A DNA stretch of 24,148 nucleotides from JBLHKW01 sp047618565 (lineage in GTDB: Bacteria > Planctomycetota > UBA1135 > GCA-002686595), in NCBI GenBank assembly GCA_047618565.1, contig JBLHKW010000071.1, positions 1 through 24,148 of the forward strand, read 5' to 3'. How positions within the stretch are numbered: the first letter of the stretch is position 1; every line of letters starts with the position of its first letter. Positions 14,267 to 23,327 of the stretch are shown piece after piece. Below the pieces are notes generated by a model, which was not told the origin of the DNA, made no database searches, and saw only the letters and a list, made by a program, of their open reading frames with translations. The translations under genes and the position numbers were made by a program.

Positions 14267-15955
14267 ATGAATCTCGCATTCTGGAGTCCCCTCGGCCTGC
14301 TTCTCATTCCACTGTTCCAGCGTGGGCCAGGAGCCCGACTTCTGGACACGGAGGATGCGCCGGTAGGTGCGGCCGTGCAGAACTCGAGTTCCTGCGCGCG
14401 TTGTCACTCGAACGCGCCGACCTCGACGGCCATGCGTGACCCGCACGGGCGTGGGATTGCTCCGTACGATCTGTGGCAGAGCAGCATGATGGCGAACGCG
14501 GCTCGCGATCCACTCTGGCGCGCGGTGGTCTCGGCCGAGGTTGCGGCGACGCCGTCGCGGCGAGCGGAGATCGAGGCCACGTGCCTCAGCTGCCACGCGC
14601 CCATGGCCGAACTCATCGGGCTCGAGGAGCACGAGACGGGATCGCTGATGCACGTCCTCGACTGCGACTCGGAGCTGGGCGAGCTGGCGCGCGATGGCGT
14701 GTCCTGCACGGTGTGTCACGGAATGTCGCCCGACGGACTCGGCACGGAGGCCAGCTTCACGGCCGGCTTCCAGCTGGATGAACACCGGCGCATCTTCGGT
14801 CCCCACGGGGATCCGTTTGCCATGCCCATGCGGATGACCACGGGCTTCACTCCGACCCAGGGGGAACACATCCTTGATTCGGCTCTGTGCGGGAGCTGCC
14901 ACACTCTCGAGACGGAGGCGCTCGATCCTGATGGCCAGCCCGTGGGGGCGACCCTGCTCGAGCAGGCTCCCTATCTGGAGTGGCGCAACTCGGTCTTCAA
15001 CGACGAGCGCGCGCAACCTGGACCGCTTGCGGCGAGCTGCCAGAGTTGCCACCTGCCGACCCGCGACGGGCAGGGCACGGAAATCGTGACACGCATCGTG
15101 CGCAACCCCGGCGGCGGGGACTTCGCTGCGACCGGGCCGCGCGCGCCGTTCGGGCAGCACGTGCTGGTCGGAGGCAACACACTGGTGCTATCCATGCTGC
15201 GAGATCATGCGGATGAGCTTGGTGTGCAGGCCTCGCCCGATGCCATGCAGGCGACGATCGACGCGACCCGCGATCAGCTTCAGAACCGTACGGCGAACCT
15301 CGCTATCGAGGGCGTCGAATCGGGCGCGGGACGACTGTCCTTCAATGTAGACGTGGAGAACCTCACGGGGCACAAGCTCCCGACGGCTCACCCCACCCGG
15401 CGTGCCTGGCTGAGGGTCATCGTACGTGACGCGCGCGGGGCGGTTCTGTTCGCTTCGGGCAACACCGATGCGCGCGGTCGCATTGTCGACGAGGATGGCC
15501 AGCCGCTACCTTCGGAGCTGGCAGGCGGCCCAACGGAGCCCCACCGGGACGTCGTGCGTGCATCTTCCGAGGTCGCGTCCTACCGCGCCGTCATGGCGGA
15601 CATCCACGGTGCCGCCACCCACACCCTCATCCGAGGGGCGTCTTGGTTGATCGATGACCGCCTGCTTCCCAAGGGATGGAGTGCGGACCATCCCGATGCC
15701 GCCCGTACACGGCCCATCGGGGTCGACGGCGACCCGAGCTTCGGTCCCGGTGCTGATCGTGTGCGTTTCGAGGTCGATCTGGGATCGACGAACGGGCTTC
15801 GGATCGAAGCGGCACTGCTCTATCAGCCCCTCAGCGCACGCTGGGCTGCGGAACTGATGCGCTGGGATACGCCCGAGATAGACACCTTTCGTAGACTCTA
15901 CGAGCAGGCAGAACTCGCTCCCGAGGTCATCGCAAGCGCCGACTGGCAGCGATGA
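14267..15955 (+). CDS. pentaheme c-type cytochrome
   Basis: The protein has 562 residues and five CxxCH haem-binding motifs: CARCH 43-47, CLSCH 106-110, CTVCH 147-151, CGSCH 208-212 and CQSCH 258-262. An N-terminal hydrophobic segment (WSPLGLLLIPLF) should export it to the periplasm, where haem is attached. Residues after about 340 form a beta-rich domain with the GHKLPTAHPTRRAWL motif, which I recall next to multihaem domains in cytochromes of the c554/hydroxylamine-oxidoreductase-like set. The fourth and fifth haems are separated by an SVFND loop, and further histidines (DPHGRG, GPHGDP) could be distal ligands. It should shuttle electrons in the periplasm; donor and acceptor are unknown. 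The exporter genes begin 56 bases downstream on the same strand, but a functional link is only inferred. Confidence 0.88.
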   Translation: MNLAFWSPLGLLLIPLFQRGPGARLLDTEDAPVGAAVQNSSSCARCHSNAPTSTAMRDPHGRGIAPYDLWQSSMMANAARDPLWRAVVSAEVAATPSRRAEIEATCLSCHAPMAELIGLEEHETGSLMHVLDCDSELGELARDGVSCTVCHGMSPDGLGTEASFTAGFQLDEHRRIFGPHGDPFAMPMRMTTGFTPTQGEHILDSALCGSCHTLETEALDPDGQPVGATLLEQAPYLEWRNSVFNDERAQPGPLAASCQSCHLPTRDGQGTEIVTRIVRNPGGGDFAATGPRAPFGQHVLVGGNTLVLSMLRDHADELGVQASPDAMQATIDATRDQLQNRTANLAIEGVESGAGRLSFNVDVENLTGHKLPTAHPTRRAWLRVIVRDARGAVLFASGNTDARGRIVDEDGQPLPSELAGGPTEPHRDVVRASSEVASYRAVMADIHGAATHTLIRGASWLIDDRLLPKGWSADHPDAARTRPIGVDGDPSFGPGADRVRFEVDLGSTNGLRIEAALLYQPLSARWAAELMRWDTPEIDTFRRLYEQAELAPEVIASADWQR

Positions 15956-16011
15956 ACCCGTGCGTTCACCTGCCCAGGCGACGTTTCTCGGATAACGGAC
16001 AGCAAGCATAA

Positions 16012-17199
16012 ATGAAGTACGGACTCGCTCAACTGCGCCGAAGTCTCTTCTGGATGATCGTGGTCGGTGGGGCTGCGGCAGCGATCTACTCCCTGGTCTT
16101 ACGGCCGATCGACGTGCGGCAATGCGAGGTCTCGGTCGGTGTCGTCTCGGTCGACGCCCTGGGTACGGGCTCCGTCGAGAGCCGGCGCGTGGTGGATATC
16201 AGCTTCGAGGTCACCGGGCGCGTGACACGCATCAATGTCGATCAGGCTGACCGGGTCAAGGCCGGCCAGGAACTCGCGGCCATCGATGACCGGACCTTTC
16301 TGGCGGACGTGGCGCTGGCAGAACAGGGTGTGCTGCTCGCGGAGTCCACCCTTCAGCGGCTCGAAGCGGACATCGAAAGGTCGCGCGCAGTCTTGAAGGG
16401 TGCCGAGGATGGTCTTGCTCGGGTCGAGCCGCTCGTGCAGAGCGGCGTCGCGACGAGGGAGAGCCTCGATGTGGCGGAGGAGCGACACCAGGTCGCGGTG
16501 GCGGAGCTCTCGCGCGCCCACGCGGCGCAGTTCGAGGGGCGCGAGTCCGTCGCGACGGCGCGTCGCGAGCTCGACCGAGCCGGCGCGGAACTCGAACGCA
16601 GTGTGGTGCGTAGTCCATTCGACGGGGTTGTGCTACGCCGCGCGCGCGAGGTGGGGGACGTGGCTGTCCCCGGCGCGGCGGTACTCAAGCTGGCCGCTAC
16701 GGACACGATCTGGGCCAGCGTGTGGGTTGACGAGACCTATCTCGATTCCCTGGCGACCGGCCTGCCGGCGAGCATCGCTCTGCGATCCGACCCGCAGCGA
16801 CCCGTTCGCGGAACGGTGGCCAGAATCGGGCGAGAGGTCGATCGCGAGACGCGCGAGTTGCTCGTGGATGTCAAGTTCGACGACGTGCCCGACAAGATTG
16901 CCTTCGGGCAGCGTGTCGATCTGTGGATCGAGCTCGAACGCAAGGCCGATGTGGTGAGGGTTCCAGGGCGCGTCGTGGTCGAGGTCGAGGGCCGCGCTGG
17001 AGTCTTCGTTGCGCGCGAGTCGCGCGCGCGCTTCCAGGCCCTGGAGCTGGGAGCGCACGGGCGTGATTTCGTCGAGGTGCTGAGCGGGCTCTCGCGCGAG
17101 TCCGTCGTGCTCGACCCACGAGTCAAGGGCAGCGCATTGTTGAAGGACGGCGACCGCATTCGCCTGCCCGACGCTGGTTCCGCGGGGGCTTCCAGGTGA
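16012..17199 (+). CDS. HlyD/MacA-type periplasmic adaptor subunit of an ABC exporter
   Basis: The protein has 395 residues. One N-terminal transmembrane anchor (about 12-30) is followed by a lipoyl half (ISFEVTGRVTRINVDQADRVKAGQELAAID, about 65-92), an antiparallel coiled-coil hairpin rich in Glu, Arg and Ala (about 95-195), a second lipoyl half (VVRSPFDGVVLRRAREVGD) and a beta-barrel domain with a TIWASVWVDETY strand. This is the standard membrane-fusion-protein order. It would link the inner-membrane ABC permease to an outer-membrane channel. The stop overlaps the permease GTG start by four bases, so translation is coupled. The short upstream gap after the cytochrome has no obvious terminator. 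Confidence 0.92.
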   Translation: MKYGLAQLRRSLFWMIVVGGAAAAIYSLVLRPIDVRQCEVSVGVVSVDALGTGSVESRRVVDISFEVTGRVTRINVDQADRVKAGQELAAIDDRTFLADVALAEQGVLLAESTLQRLEADIERSRAVLKGAEDGLARVEPLVQSGVATRESLDVAEERHQVAVAELSRAHAAQFEGRESVATARRELDRAGAELERSVVRSPFDGVVLRRAREVGDVAVPGAAVLKLAATDTIWASVWVDETYLDSLATGLPASIALRSDPQRPVRGTVARIGREVDRETRELLVDVKFDDVPDKIAFGQRVDLWIELERKADVVRVPGRVVVEVEGRAGVFVARESRARFQALELGAHGRDFVEVLSGLSRESVVLDPRVKGSALLKDGDRIRLPDAGSAGASR

Positions 17200-18410
17200 A
17201 TCTGGCGCTCAAGGATGTGCGCCACGACTCCAGCCGCTTTCTGCTGACCGCTGTCGGCCTGGGGTTGCTGTTGACCGTGGTCCTGGCGATGACGGGCATC
17301 TACAACGGCATCATTGTCGACGCAACCGCGCTGCCCGATAGCCTGGAGGCGGACCTGTGGGTCGTGCAGCGCAACACGCGCGGGCCGTTTGCCGAGATCT
17401 CTCGCATCTCCGACGGACTCGAGGAACGCGCCCGTGCGGTTCCGGGCGTCGCCAGCGCGCGCACCTACGTCTCGCACACGATCCAGCGCGAACTGCCCGA
17501 TGGCCAGCCGTTGCGCTTCAACGCGGTCGGACTCTCCTGGCCCGATGATCGCGGAGGCAACCTACCGATCACCGAGGGGCGTGCGCTCGGCCAGGCACAC
17601 TACGAGTTCCTGGTGGACCGTTCACTCGGCCTGCCCCTGGGGCAGCGCGTGACCCTGGGCCGCGACGAGTACGTGGTTGTTGGAATCACGGACGGCATGC
17701 TGGCATCGGGCGGCGACCCGGTCGCCTTCTTCACGCGTTCCGATGCGCAGAGCATCCAGAATGACCAGTCGAACGAGGCCCTGCGCCTGGAGCGCGAGGC
17801 CCGCAGCGCACGCGTGCGCGATAGTGCGATCGGGCGTGATCCGGAGCTGCTGAGGCTCTCCGGAGAAGCCTCCGTGATCATTCCGGCCATCGCCCCACCC
17901 TCCGTGGCCGCGGTCATGGTGAACCTTGCCCCCGGCGCGAGCCTCGATAACGTCCGCGCTCGATTGCAGGGCTGGCAGGATGTCTCCGTCTACACCCAGG
18001 CCGAGCAACATGCTCTCATCCTGGGCGGCGTGGTCGAGAAGACGCGCCGCCAGATCGGCCTGTTCCGTGGCTTGCTGGTCGTCATCTCGGCAATTCTCAT
18101 GGGCCTGATCATCTACACGATGACGGTCGACAAACTGCATTCGATCGCGCTGCTGAAGCTGCTAGGAGCACGCACGACCGTGATCCTCGGCATGATCCTG
18201 CAGGAGTCCCTGCTTCTCGGTGGCATCGCATACGTTCTGGCTCTGATTGTCGGCAACGCAGCCTTCCACCTGTTTCCGCGACGCGTGGTCGTCGGGAACG
18301 AGCACCGCCTGCTGCTCCTGGGTATCGTGATCGCCATCTCGATCGCGGCCAGTGTCGTCGGCATGCGAAAGGCGCTTGCTGCGGACCCGAACGAGGCCCT
18401 GGCGGGATGA
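17196..18410 (+). CDS. FtsX/MacB-like ABC transporter permease
   Basis: The protein has 404 residues. The topology is typical of MacB/DevC-type permeases: one N-terminal helix (about 14-36, FLLTAVGLGLLLTVVLAMTG), a ~240-residue periplasmic domain, and three C-terminal helices (about 285-305, 327-350, 371-393). The sequence between helices 2 and 3 (DKLHSIALLKLLGARTTVI) matches the FtsX-family cytoplasmic coupling region that contacts the ATPase. It ends ALAADPNEAL, the usual FtsX-family tail. Such permeases are thought to drive periplasmic conformational change rather than form a channel. It starts with GTG inside the adaptor stop and overlaps the ATPase start by four bases. Confidence 0.92.
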   Translation: MNLALKDVRHDSSRFLLTAVGLGLLLTVVLAMTGIYNGIIVDATALPDSLEADLWVVQRNTRGPFAEISRISDGLEERARAVPGVASARTYVSHTIQRELPDGQPLRFNAVGLSWPDDRGGNLPITEGRALGQAHYEFLVDRSLGLPLGQRVTLGRDEYVVVGITDGMLASGGDPVAFFTRSDAQSIQNDQSNEALRLEREARSARVRDSAIGRDPELLRLSGEASVIIPAIAPPSVAAVMVNLAPGASLDNVRARLQGWQDVSVYTQAEQHALILGGVVEKTRRQIGLFRGLLVVISAILMGLIIYTMTVDKLHSIALLKLLGARTTVILGMILQESLLLGGIAYVLALIVGNAAFHLFPRRVVVGNEHRLLLLGIVIAISIAASVVGMRKALAADPNEALAG

Positions 18411-19123
18411 GTGGCATGGGTCCAGCCGTTCAGGCACGCGGGCTGTCGAAGAGCTACGGTGACGGCAACACGCTGGTCCACGCGCTGCGCGATTCGACCT
18501 TCGAGATCGACGCGGGCGAGGTGGTCGCATTGCTCGGTCCCTCCGGCTCGGGGAAGTCGACGCTGCTCACCATCCTGGGTCTGATCAATCAGCCCGACAC
18601 CGGTTCACTGCAGATCGGTGCGGATGAGGTGATCCGCGACGGGGAACAGGTCGGCAAGGCCAACCTTATCCGGCGACGCAAGCTTGGCTTCGTGTTCCAG
18701 CGCTCGAACCTGATTCCCTTCTTGAGTGCCGAGGAGAACGTGCGGCTGGTACTGGAGCTGGATCAGGTCGGCCGGCGTGAGGCCACGAGGAGGGCACGGG
18801 AGGTGATGGAGCTGCTAGGCGTGGCCGAGCGCGCGGACCACTTTCCCACGCAACTATCGGGCGGGCAACAGCAGCGCGTCGCGATCGCGCGCGCCCTCGT
18901 GCATCGCCCGTCGCTCATCCTGGCCGACGAGCCGACGGCCTCCATAGACAAGCAGCGCGGGCGTCAGGTCATGGGCCTCTTCCGTCAGGCCGCACGGGAA
19001 CGTGGAGCTGCGGTGTTGATCGTCACCCACGACCACCGCGCCCTGGATCTCGTGGATCGCGTCTTCGAGATCGAGGACGGCGTACTGAGCACGGATATCG
19101 CGCGTACGGGACTCGACGGGTGA
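18407..19123 (+). CDS. ABC transporter ATP-binding protein (MacB/LolD/DevA-like)
   Basis: The protein has 238 residues with all nucleotide-binding motifs: Walker A GPSGSGKS (44-51), Q-loop FVFQRSNL with Q98, signature LSGGQQQR (150-157), Walker B LILADEP (170-176) and H-loop THDH (H208). It hydrolyses ATP to power the coupled permease. The signature and the LIPFLSAEENV region are those of the MacB/LolD branch that pairs with FtsX-like permeases. Together with the two preceding genes it forms a DevBCA/MacAB-type exporter whose substrate is unknown. No TolC-like channel gene is seen in the window, so a shared channel elsewhere would be needed. Confidence 0.94.
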   Translation: MSGMGPAVQARGLSKSYGDGNTLVHALRDSTFEIDAGEVVALLGPSGSGKSTLLTILGLINQPDTGSLQIGADEVIRDGEQVGKANLIRRRKLGFVFQRSNLIPFLSAEENVRLVLELDQVGRREATRRAREVMELLGVAERADHFPTQLSGGQQQRVAIARALVHRPSLILADEPTASIDKQRGRQVMGLFRQAARERGAAVLIVTHDHRALDLVDRVFEIEDGVLSTDIARTGLDG

Positions 19124-19171
19124 GCGTTCCGTGAAGCACACCCCTCGAGGGTAGACCAAACTCATCAAGCC

Positions 19172-19315
19172 ATGCGAACGGCAGTCATCCCCCTGTTCTG
19201 GAGTCTCGTATGCATCGCGCTTGTCATCGCATACCAGCTCGATGACGTGCGCGCCCCGAGCGACGAGCTTCGGCACAATTACCACTCGCACGGCGTGGTT
19301 CAGCGGTTCCAGTAG
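19172..19315 (+). CDS. possible 47-residue single-pass membrane protein
   Basis: This ORF runs from ATG 19172 to TAG 19315. The N-terminus MRTAVIPLFWSLVCIALVIAYQ is one hydrophobic helix after a single positive charge. The tail (LDDVRAPSDELRHNYHSHGVVQRFQ) is polar with three histidines and probably lies outside the membrane. It starts 48 bases after the ATPase gene on the same strand, so it may be the last gene of the exporter operon. It overlaps the end of the convergent FG-GAP gene by 16 bases. No clear Shine-Dalgarno is visible. The family is unknown. A chance ORF is possible, but the clean signal-anchor layout argues for a real gene. Confidence 0.45.
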   Translation: MRTAVIPLFWSLVCIALVIAYQLDDVRAPSDELRHNYHSHGVVQRFQ

Positions 19316-21834
19316 GGGCGATCGGGCATCTCCAGCGGCGCAAAACCGAACACCACGTCGATGTCGCCATCGAGATCGAAGTCGCCGAAGGTCAGCGCTT
19401 GCCCATCGTGGGGCGCCACTGCGGTGGCGGTTTCGCTGAACGCGCCGCCCTCGCCGTGCCAGAAGAGGATAACGGGGTCGAGGCCACTGGCTGCACCACG
19501 CAGGGCCAGGAGTTCGGGGTACTTGTCACCGTCGAGATCGCGCAGTGCAACCCGGCGCATGTAGCCGCTCGAGAGATGCCGGCCCGCAATGAAGCGACCA
19601 TTTCCGTCGTTCCTCCACGGCACGACACCGTCGAACTCGGTGCCTATGACCAGGTCCTGGTCGCCATCCAGATCGATGTCGGAGATCGCCAGGGAGCGAG
19701 CGCCGCCCGTGTCCAGCTGTTCGTCCGTGTCGATGAACATGCCCGCTCCGTCGTTCCTGTAGATGCGCGCGGGCCCGCTGGTGCCCTGCACGAGAATCAG
19801 GTCCAGGTCTCCGTCGGCATCCACATCCGCCAGGCCCAGGTCACTGGTGCGCGTTCGCACGGGGATCTCGCTCGCTTGCGGAAGCCGCACGGGCTGCGCG
19901 AAGCCAGGCCAGCCACCGGGTCCCACTCCGGGGTTGAGAAAGAGCGTGTCGGCTCGGTCCAGATTGCCGATCACGGCGTCCAGGTCGCCGTCGGAGTCCA
20001 CGTCGCCTATTGCGAGTGCGACGCCGAATGCGCTCAAGCTGCTGATCACCTGGGTCGGCTCGAGGCCCGTGAAGTCACCCGAGCCGTCGTTGAGGAAGAC
20101 CAGCAGTCCCTCCCGGCGTGTCAGAACCAGGTCCCGGTCGCCGTCGCTATCGACGTCGGCGAAGACCATGTCGGTCACCTTTCCCGCAAGGATCGATACC
20201 GGAAGGGGGTCGTCGCCAAAGGCTCCCGCGCCGGCGTTGAGGAGTAACTCGGCGCGCGCATCCTTGCCCGCCGCCAGGTCCAGGTCGCCGTCCCGGTCGA
20301 TGTCCTCGGCCGTCAATGAGAAGCTTCCGCCCGTTCCGACGGCTTCCTCGCCGAAGTGCAGGGTCGACGTGCCCCAGGTTCCCGCCAGGGATCCCTCGAG
20401 CAGGGCGATGCCCGAGATGGGGGTTGCGGCTGCAAGGTCCAGGTCCCCGTCACAGTTCCAGTCACCGGTGACGAGGCCGTTGGTCGCTCCACTGGCGAGG
20501 CGTTCGGCCAGCTCGAAGCTGCCGCCGCGGTTCAGGAACACCAGCAACTCGTGCGCGCTGCTCACGAACAGGTCCGGCCGTGCATCCTGGTCTAGATCGC
20601 CGAACTCGAGCGGCCCCGGGTCTCCTGCGGGAAACGTCTGTCCGATTTCGAACTGGCCCGCTCCGTTGCCCAGCCAGAGGCGATCAGCGCCCTGGTTGCT
20701 CGCGACGAAGTCCAGGTCGCCGTCGAGGTCGACATCCGCGACCGCCAGATGGAGGGTGGCTGCGTTGCCGAGGGCCGGTCCAGGGGTCAGGTTGCCCATG
20801 CCGTCGTTGTTCCAGAGCCGGTTAGCGCCATCGTGTGCCGCGAGCACGTCGATGTCCCCGTCACGATCGAAGTCCGCAGCGACCACAGCGGACGGCCCCG
20901 TGCCGTAGCTTGCAGGCTCCGACGGGAAGGCTCCGCTGCCGTCGTTCCGGTGTACGCGCAGTGCGTCGGCGCCGGCGGCGATGATGTCGAGATCGCCGTC
21001 GCGGTCCAGGTCAGCAAGTGCCAGTCCCGCGGTCGGCTCGAGCACCGGTAGGGTCGTCGAGCCCGTGAAGATGGGCGAGCCATTGCCGAGCCAGACCTGA
21101 TCGTTGCCCTCGGTGCCGATGATCACATCCGCGCGACCGTCGTTGTCCAGGTCGCCGATCGCGATCGAGAGCGCCACGGCTGCTCCCGACGTGAATCCGC
21201 TCTCGAAGGTGCCGTCGCCGTTGCCGATGGAGACCTCGAATCCACCCGTTGCCAGCGCCAGCACGAGGTCCTGGATTCCATCGATATCGAGGTCCGCTCG
21301 CGCGATGGCATTGGCGTGCCCGGTCGCGACCATGGGGCCCGCGACGAGGGCGGGCACGATGTCGATCGGCAGGCTTGCTTCGACGGTGGCGCCCGTTTGC
21401 GCATGGGTGATCGCACCGGAAGCGATGCTGGCGGCCACGTCGATTCCGGAGGCAGAGTTGGCCTGCGTCTGACCCGGCGTGTAAGCCTGGCGCGTCTTCA
21501 GCGACGCGCCGTCACCAAGCAGGATCGTGATCTCGTTCAATCTGGGTCCGCTGACGAGCGTTGCGCCGGTTCCGAACAGGTCGCCCACGACGGCGAGCTG
21601 CAGAGCACCCACGTCCGTGGTAGCGATGCTGACCGGTGCATCGAACGGCACAACGATTCGGTCTCCCGCGTTGGGAGTGCCCGAGCGATCGATGTCCTGG
21701 TAACGGGCCAGGCCGATAACCGTCGGGCTACTGGTCGTCGATCCACCGGATCCGGAGCCCGAGGGGTCGTCTGTTCGATAGCAGCCAGCAGAGGTGAGAA
21801 CACAAAGGAGCGAAACAAGGGTGCGGATGGCCAT
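19300..21834 (-). CDS. lipoprotein with 14 FG-GAP/VCBS-like repeats (two predicted beta-propellers)
   Basis: The protein has 844 residues. The N-terminus is a lipoprotein-type signal (…LLCVLTSAGC) followed by a Gly/Ser linker. Residues about 35-165 form an SbsA/Big_5-like beta domain (DRIVVPFDAPVSI). From about 170 to the end I count 14 units with a calcium-type D-x-D-x-D-G loop, most of the form DLDRDGDLDIIAA followed by a strand and NDGSGxF. Fourteen units would fit two seven-bladed propellers. The last unit ends at PYWNR with no further strand. FG-GAP proteins bind ligands or other proteins at the cell surface, often with calcium. Some units have lost loop acids (DLDQDARPDL, DWNCDGDLDL, DLDGDKYPEL). 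The gene converges on the exporter operon. Confidence 0.88.
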   Translation of the reverse strand: MAIRTLVSLLCVLTSAGCYRTDDPSGSGSGGSTTSSPTVIGLARYQDIDRSGTPNAGDRIVVPFDAPVSIATTDVGALQLAVVGDLFGTGATLVSGPRLNEITILLGDGASLKTRQAYTPGQTQANSASGIDVAASIASGAITHAQTGATVEASLPIDIVPALVAGPMVATGHANAIARADLDIDGIQDLVLALATGGFEVSIGNGDGTFESGFTSGAAVALSIAIGDLDNDGRADVIIGTEGNDQVWLGNGSPIFTGSTTLPVLEPTAGLALADLDRDGDLDIIAAGADALRVHRNDGSGAFPSEPASYGTGPSAVVAADFDRDGDIDVLAAHDGANRLWNNDGMGNLTPGPALGNAATLHLAVADVDLDGDLDFVASNQGADRLWLGNGAGQFEIGQTFPAGDPGPLEFGDLDQDARPDLFVSSAHELLVFLNRGGSFELAERLASGATNGLVTGDWNCDGDLDLAAATPISGIALLEGSLAGTWGTSTLHFGEEAVGTGGSFSLTAEDIDRDGDLDLAAGKDARAELLLNAGAGAFGDDPLPVSILAGKVTDMVFADVDSDGDRDLVLTRREGLLVFLNDGSGDFTGLEPTQVISSLSAFGVALAIGDVDSDGDLDAVIGNLDRADTLFLNPGVGPGGWPGFAQPVRLPQASEIPVRTRTSDLGLADVDADGDLDLILVQGTSGPARIYRNDGAGMFIDTDEQLDTGGARSLAISDIDLDGDQDLVIGTEFDGVVPWRNDGNGRFIAGRHLSSGYMRRVALRDLDGDKYPELLALRGAASGLDPVILFWHGEGGAFSETATAVAPHDGQALTFGDFDLDGDIDVVFGFAPLEMPDRPYWNR

Positions 21835-21970
21835 GGGCGCTACTCAAGGAGATTTGGCTCGCACGGGCGAGCCCCAAGAACACGGGAGTTGACAGAGCGT
21901 GGCCCTAGTACTCATGGCGCTCGAAGCAATGTCAAGCGGGCTCCTTTGAGGTGTACCTGATCCGTTGCGG

Positions 21971-21999
21971 GAGACTGCGTACACGTGCGACCGTATACT
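21971..21999 (+). promoter_or_regulatory. possible sigma-70-type promoter for the outer-membrane protein gene
   Basis: TATACT (21994-21999) is a five-of-six match to the -10 box, 43 bases before the ATG at 22043. At 17 bases spacing the -35 position is GAGACT, which matches only three of six. It is a weak candidate, and the sigma specificity of this lineage is not known to me. Confidence 0.3.
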
Positions 22000-22042
22000 C
22001 CCGGCGGATTGTCACTTGCTCTACACCCTGCGATTTATACAC

Positions 22043-23146
22043 ATGAAGAACGCCCTGTTTCTCGCCCTGGCGACGGCCGTGTTCACCTGGACTCCTTCCG
22101 CTCTTGCCCAGGGGCAGGACGACTCTCTGCTTCCCATCGGCGTAACGCAGCACCTGGCGCGCGGCTTCACCTGGGCGGCTGCGGGCGGTGGCGCCGAATC
22201 GCCGGGTTGGGACTGGACCCGGCCCGATGCCATGGCACCCGCGGGCGTGTCACACTCGCGGCCCGTCGCGGAAGGACAGTGGCGGTTGTCCTACACCCTG
22301 GAGATTCAGGAGTTCGGGGGGCTGCGCGATGGCCGCGATGACCTTGCCAATGGTGCTCTCTTCAGTTCTGGGTTCAGCACCCTCCCGAGCGAGGCAACCT
22401 TCCAGACCCGCAGCTTGAACGTGCAACATGGACTGGGCGATGGCTGGTCCGTGTTCGGGACGTTGCCGCTCATCGATCGCGAGATGGTCAACCTGACGGG
22501 TATGGGCGCATCCTCCTTCACGAGCCGGTCCAGCGGTATTGGCGACGTTTCCCTCGGAGCGGCCTACGAGCTGATCGTGTGCAACGGACGCCTGTTGCGG
22601 TTGAATCTGGGCATGTCTCTTCCGACGGGCAGTGTCGATGAGCGGGACACGGATGAGAACGGTGCTTCCTTCCTGCTTCCCTATGCCATGCAGCGTGGTA
22701 CCGGGACCCACGACTTGCTGCCGGGCGTGACCATGATCTTTCAGGAGCCGTCCTGGTCGTGGGGAGTCCAGGCGCAGGCACGCGTGCACATGGGGACGAA
22801 CAGCGAGGGTTGGTCCTGGGGTCCGAGCATGGAGACCTCGGCCTGGGCCAGCCGGGGCTGGACGGAGAGCGTCAGCACATCCCTGCGGCTCATGGGTGAC
22901 TTCTCGAGCGACCTGCACGGCGATGCCGATGATGCGAGCCCGTTTCGCAACCCGCTCGAGGCCACCGGCGCCCAGGGCGGCGACCGTCTCGACATCGCGG
23001 GCGGAGTGCAGTGGTTGCTGGACGACCGGCCCGGCGTCAGCAACCTGCTCTCACTGGAGTTGGCGCTGCCCGTCGACGAATGGGTGAAGGGTCCGCAGCT
23101 GAGTACTGACTGGCGTTTGGTGCTCGGCTGGCAGTGGTCCTTCTGA
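22043..23146 (+). CDS. outer-membrane beta-barrel protein (phenol-degradation/MetA-like 'transporter' fold)
   Basis: The protein has 367 residues. A clear Sec signal peptide (MKNALFLALATAVFTWTPSALA, cleaved after ALA) is followed by alternating-hydrophobicity strands: RLSYTLEIQEFGGLRDG, LNVQHGLGDGWSVFGTLPLIDR, IGDVSLGAAYELI, RLLRLNLGMSLPTGSVDERD, WSWGVQAQARVHMG, SVSTSLRLMGDFSSDL. It ends in aromatic WRLVLGWQWSF, the terminal-phenylalanine signature of barrels inserted by BamA. The pattern resembles the DUF/MetA-pathway 'transporter' family (PF13557-like), whose substrates are not settled. An earlier in-frame start at 21965 would add 26 polar residues and mask the signal peptide, so ATG 22043 is chosen. 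It is divergent from the FG-GAP gene, with about 208 bases between them. Confidence 0.82.
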   Translation: MKNALFLALATAVFTWTPSALAQGQDDSLLPIGVTQHLARGFTWAAAGGGAESPGWDWTRPDAMAPAGVSHSRPVAEGQWRLSYTLEIQEFGGLRDGRDDLANGALFSSGFSTLPSEATFQTRSLNVQHGLGDGWSVFGTLPLIDREMVNLTGMGASSFTSRSSGIGDVSLGAAYELIVCNGRLLRLNLGMSLPTGSVDERDTDENGASFLLPYAMQRGTGTHDLLPGVTMIFQEPSWSWGVQAQARVHMGTNSEGWSWGPSMETSAWASRGWTESVSTSLRLMGDFSSDLHGDADDASPFRNPLEATGAQGGDRLDIAGGVQWLLDDRPGVSNLLSLELALPVDEWVKGPQLSTDWRLVLGWQWSF

Positions 23147-23327
23147 CACCTGGCCCATATTCGGGACAGCCGGGTAGAGCATTCCTGGAAAGGGCCGTTG
23201 TAGGTAATCGCGTAAATACGCCAAACAAAGCCGTCTTTAGTGCCCGCATTTCAAGCGGCGCGGCCTATCGGGTCGATACGGGTGGAGTCTCCGCAGCGCC
23301 CGGGCAATACGTCCCGGACGGGTCCAG

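Noticed and set aside
13520..15160. A 546-codon open frame on the minus strand crossing the CxxC gene and the cytochrome
   Set aside because: It is Arg/Ala/Gly/Pro-rich, has no domain, and is antisense to a clear pentaheme cytochrome. It is a high-GC shadow frame.
19399..20908. Long plus-strand open frames antisense to the FG-GAP gene (19399-20247, 19763-20908)
   Set aside because: Their Ser/Arg/Pro-rich products lie opposite a regular 14-repeat array. The repeat periodicity shows the minus strand is coding.
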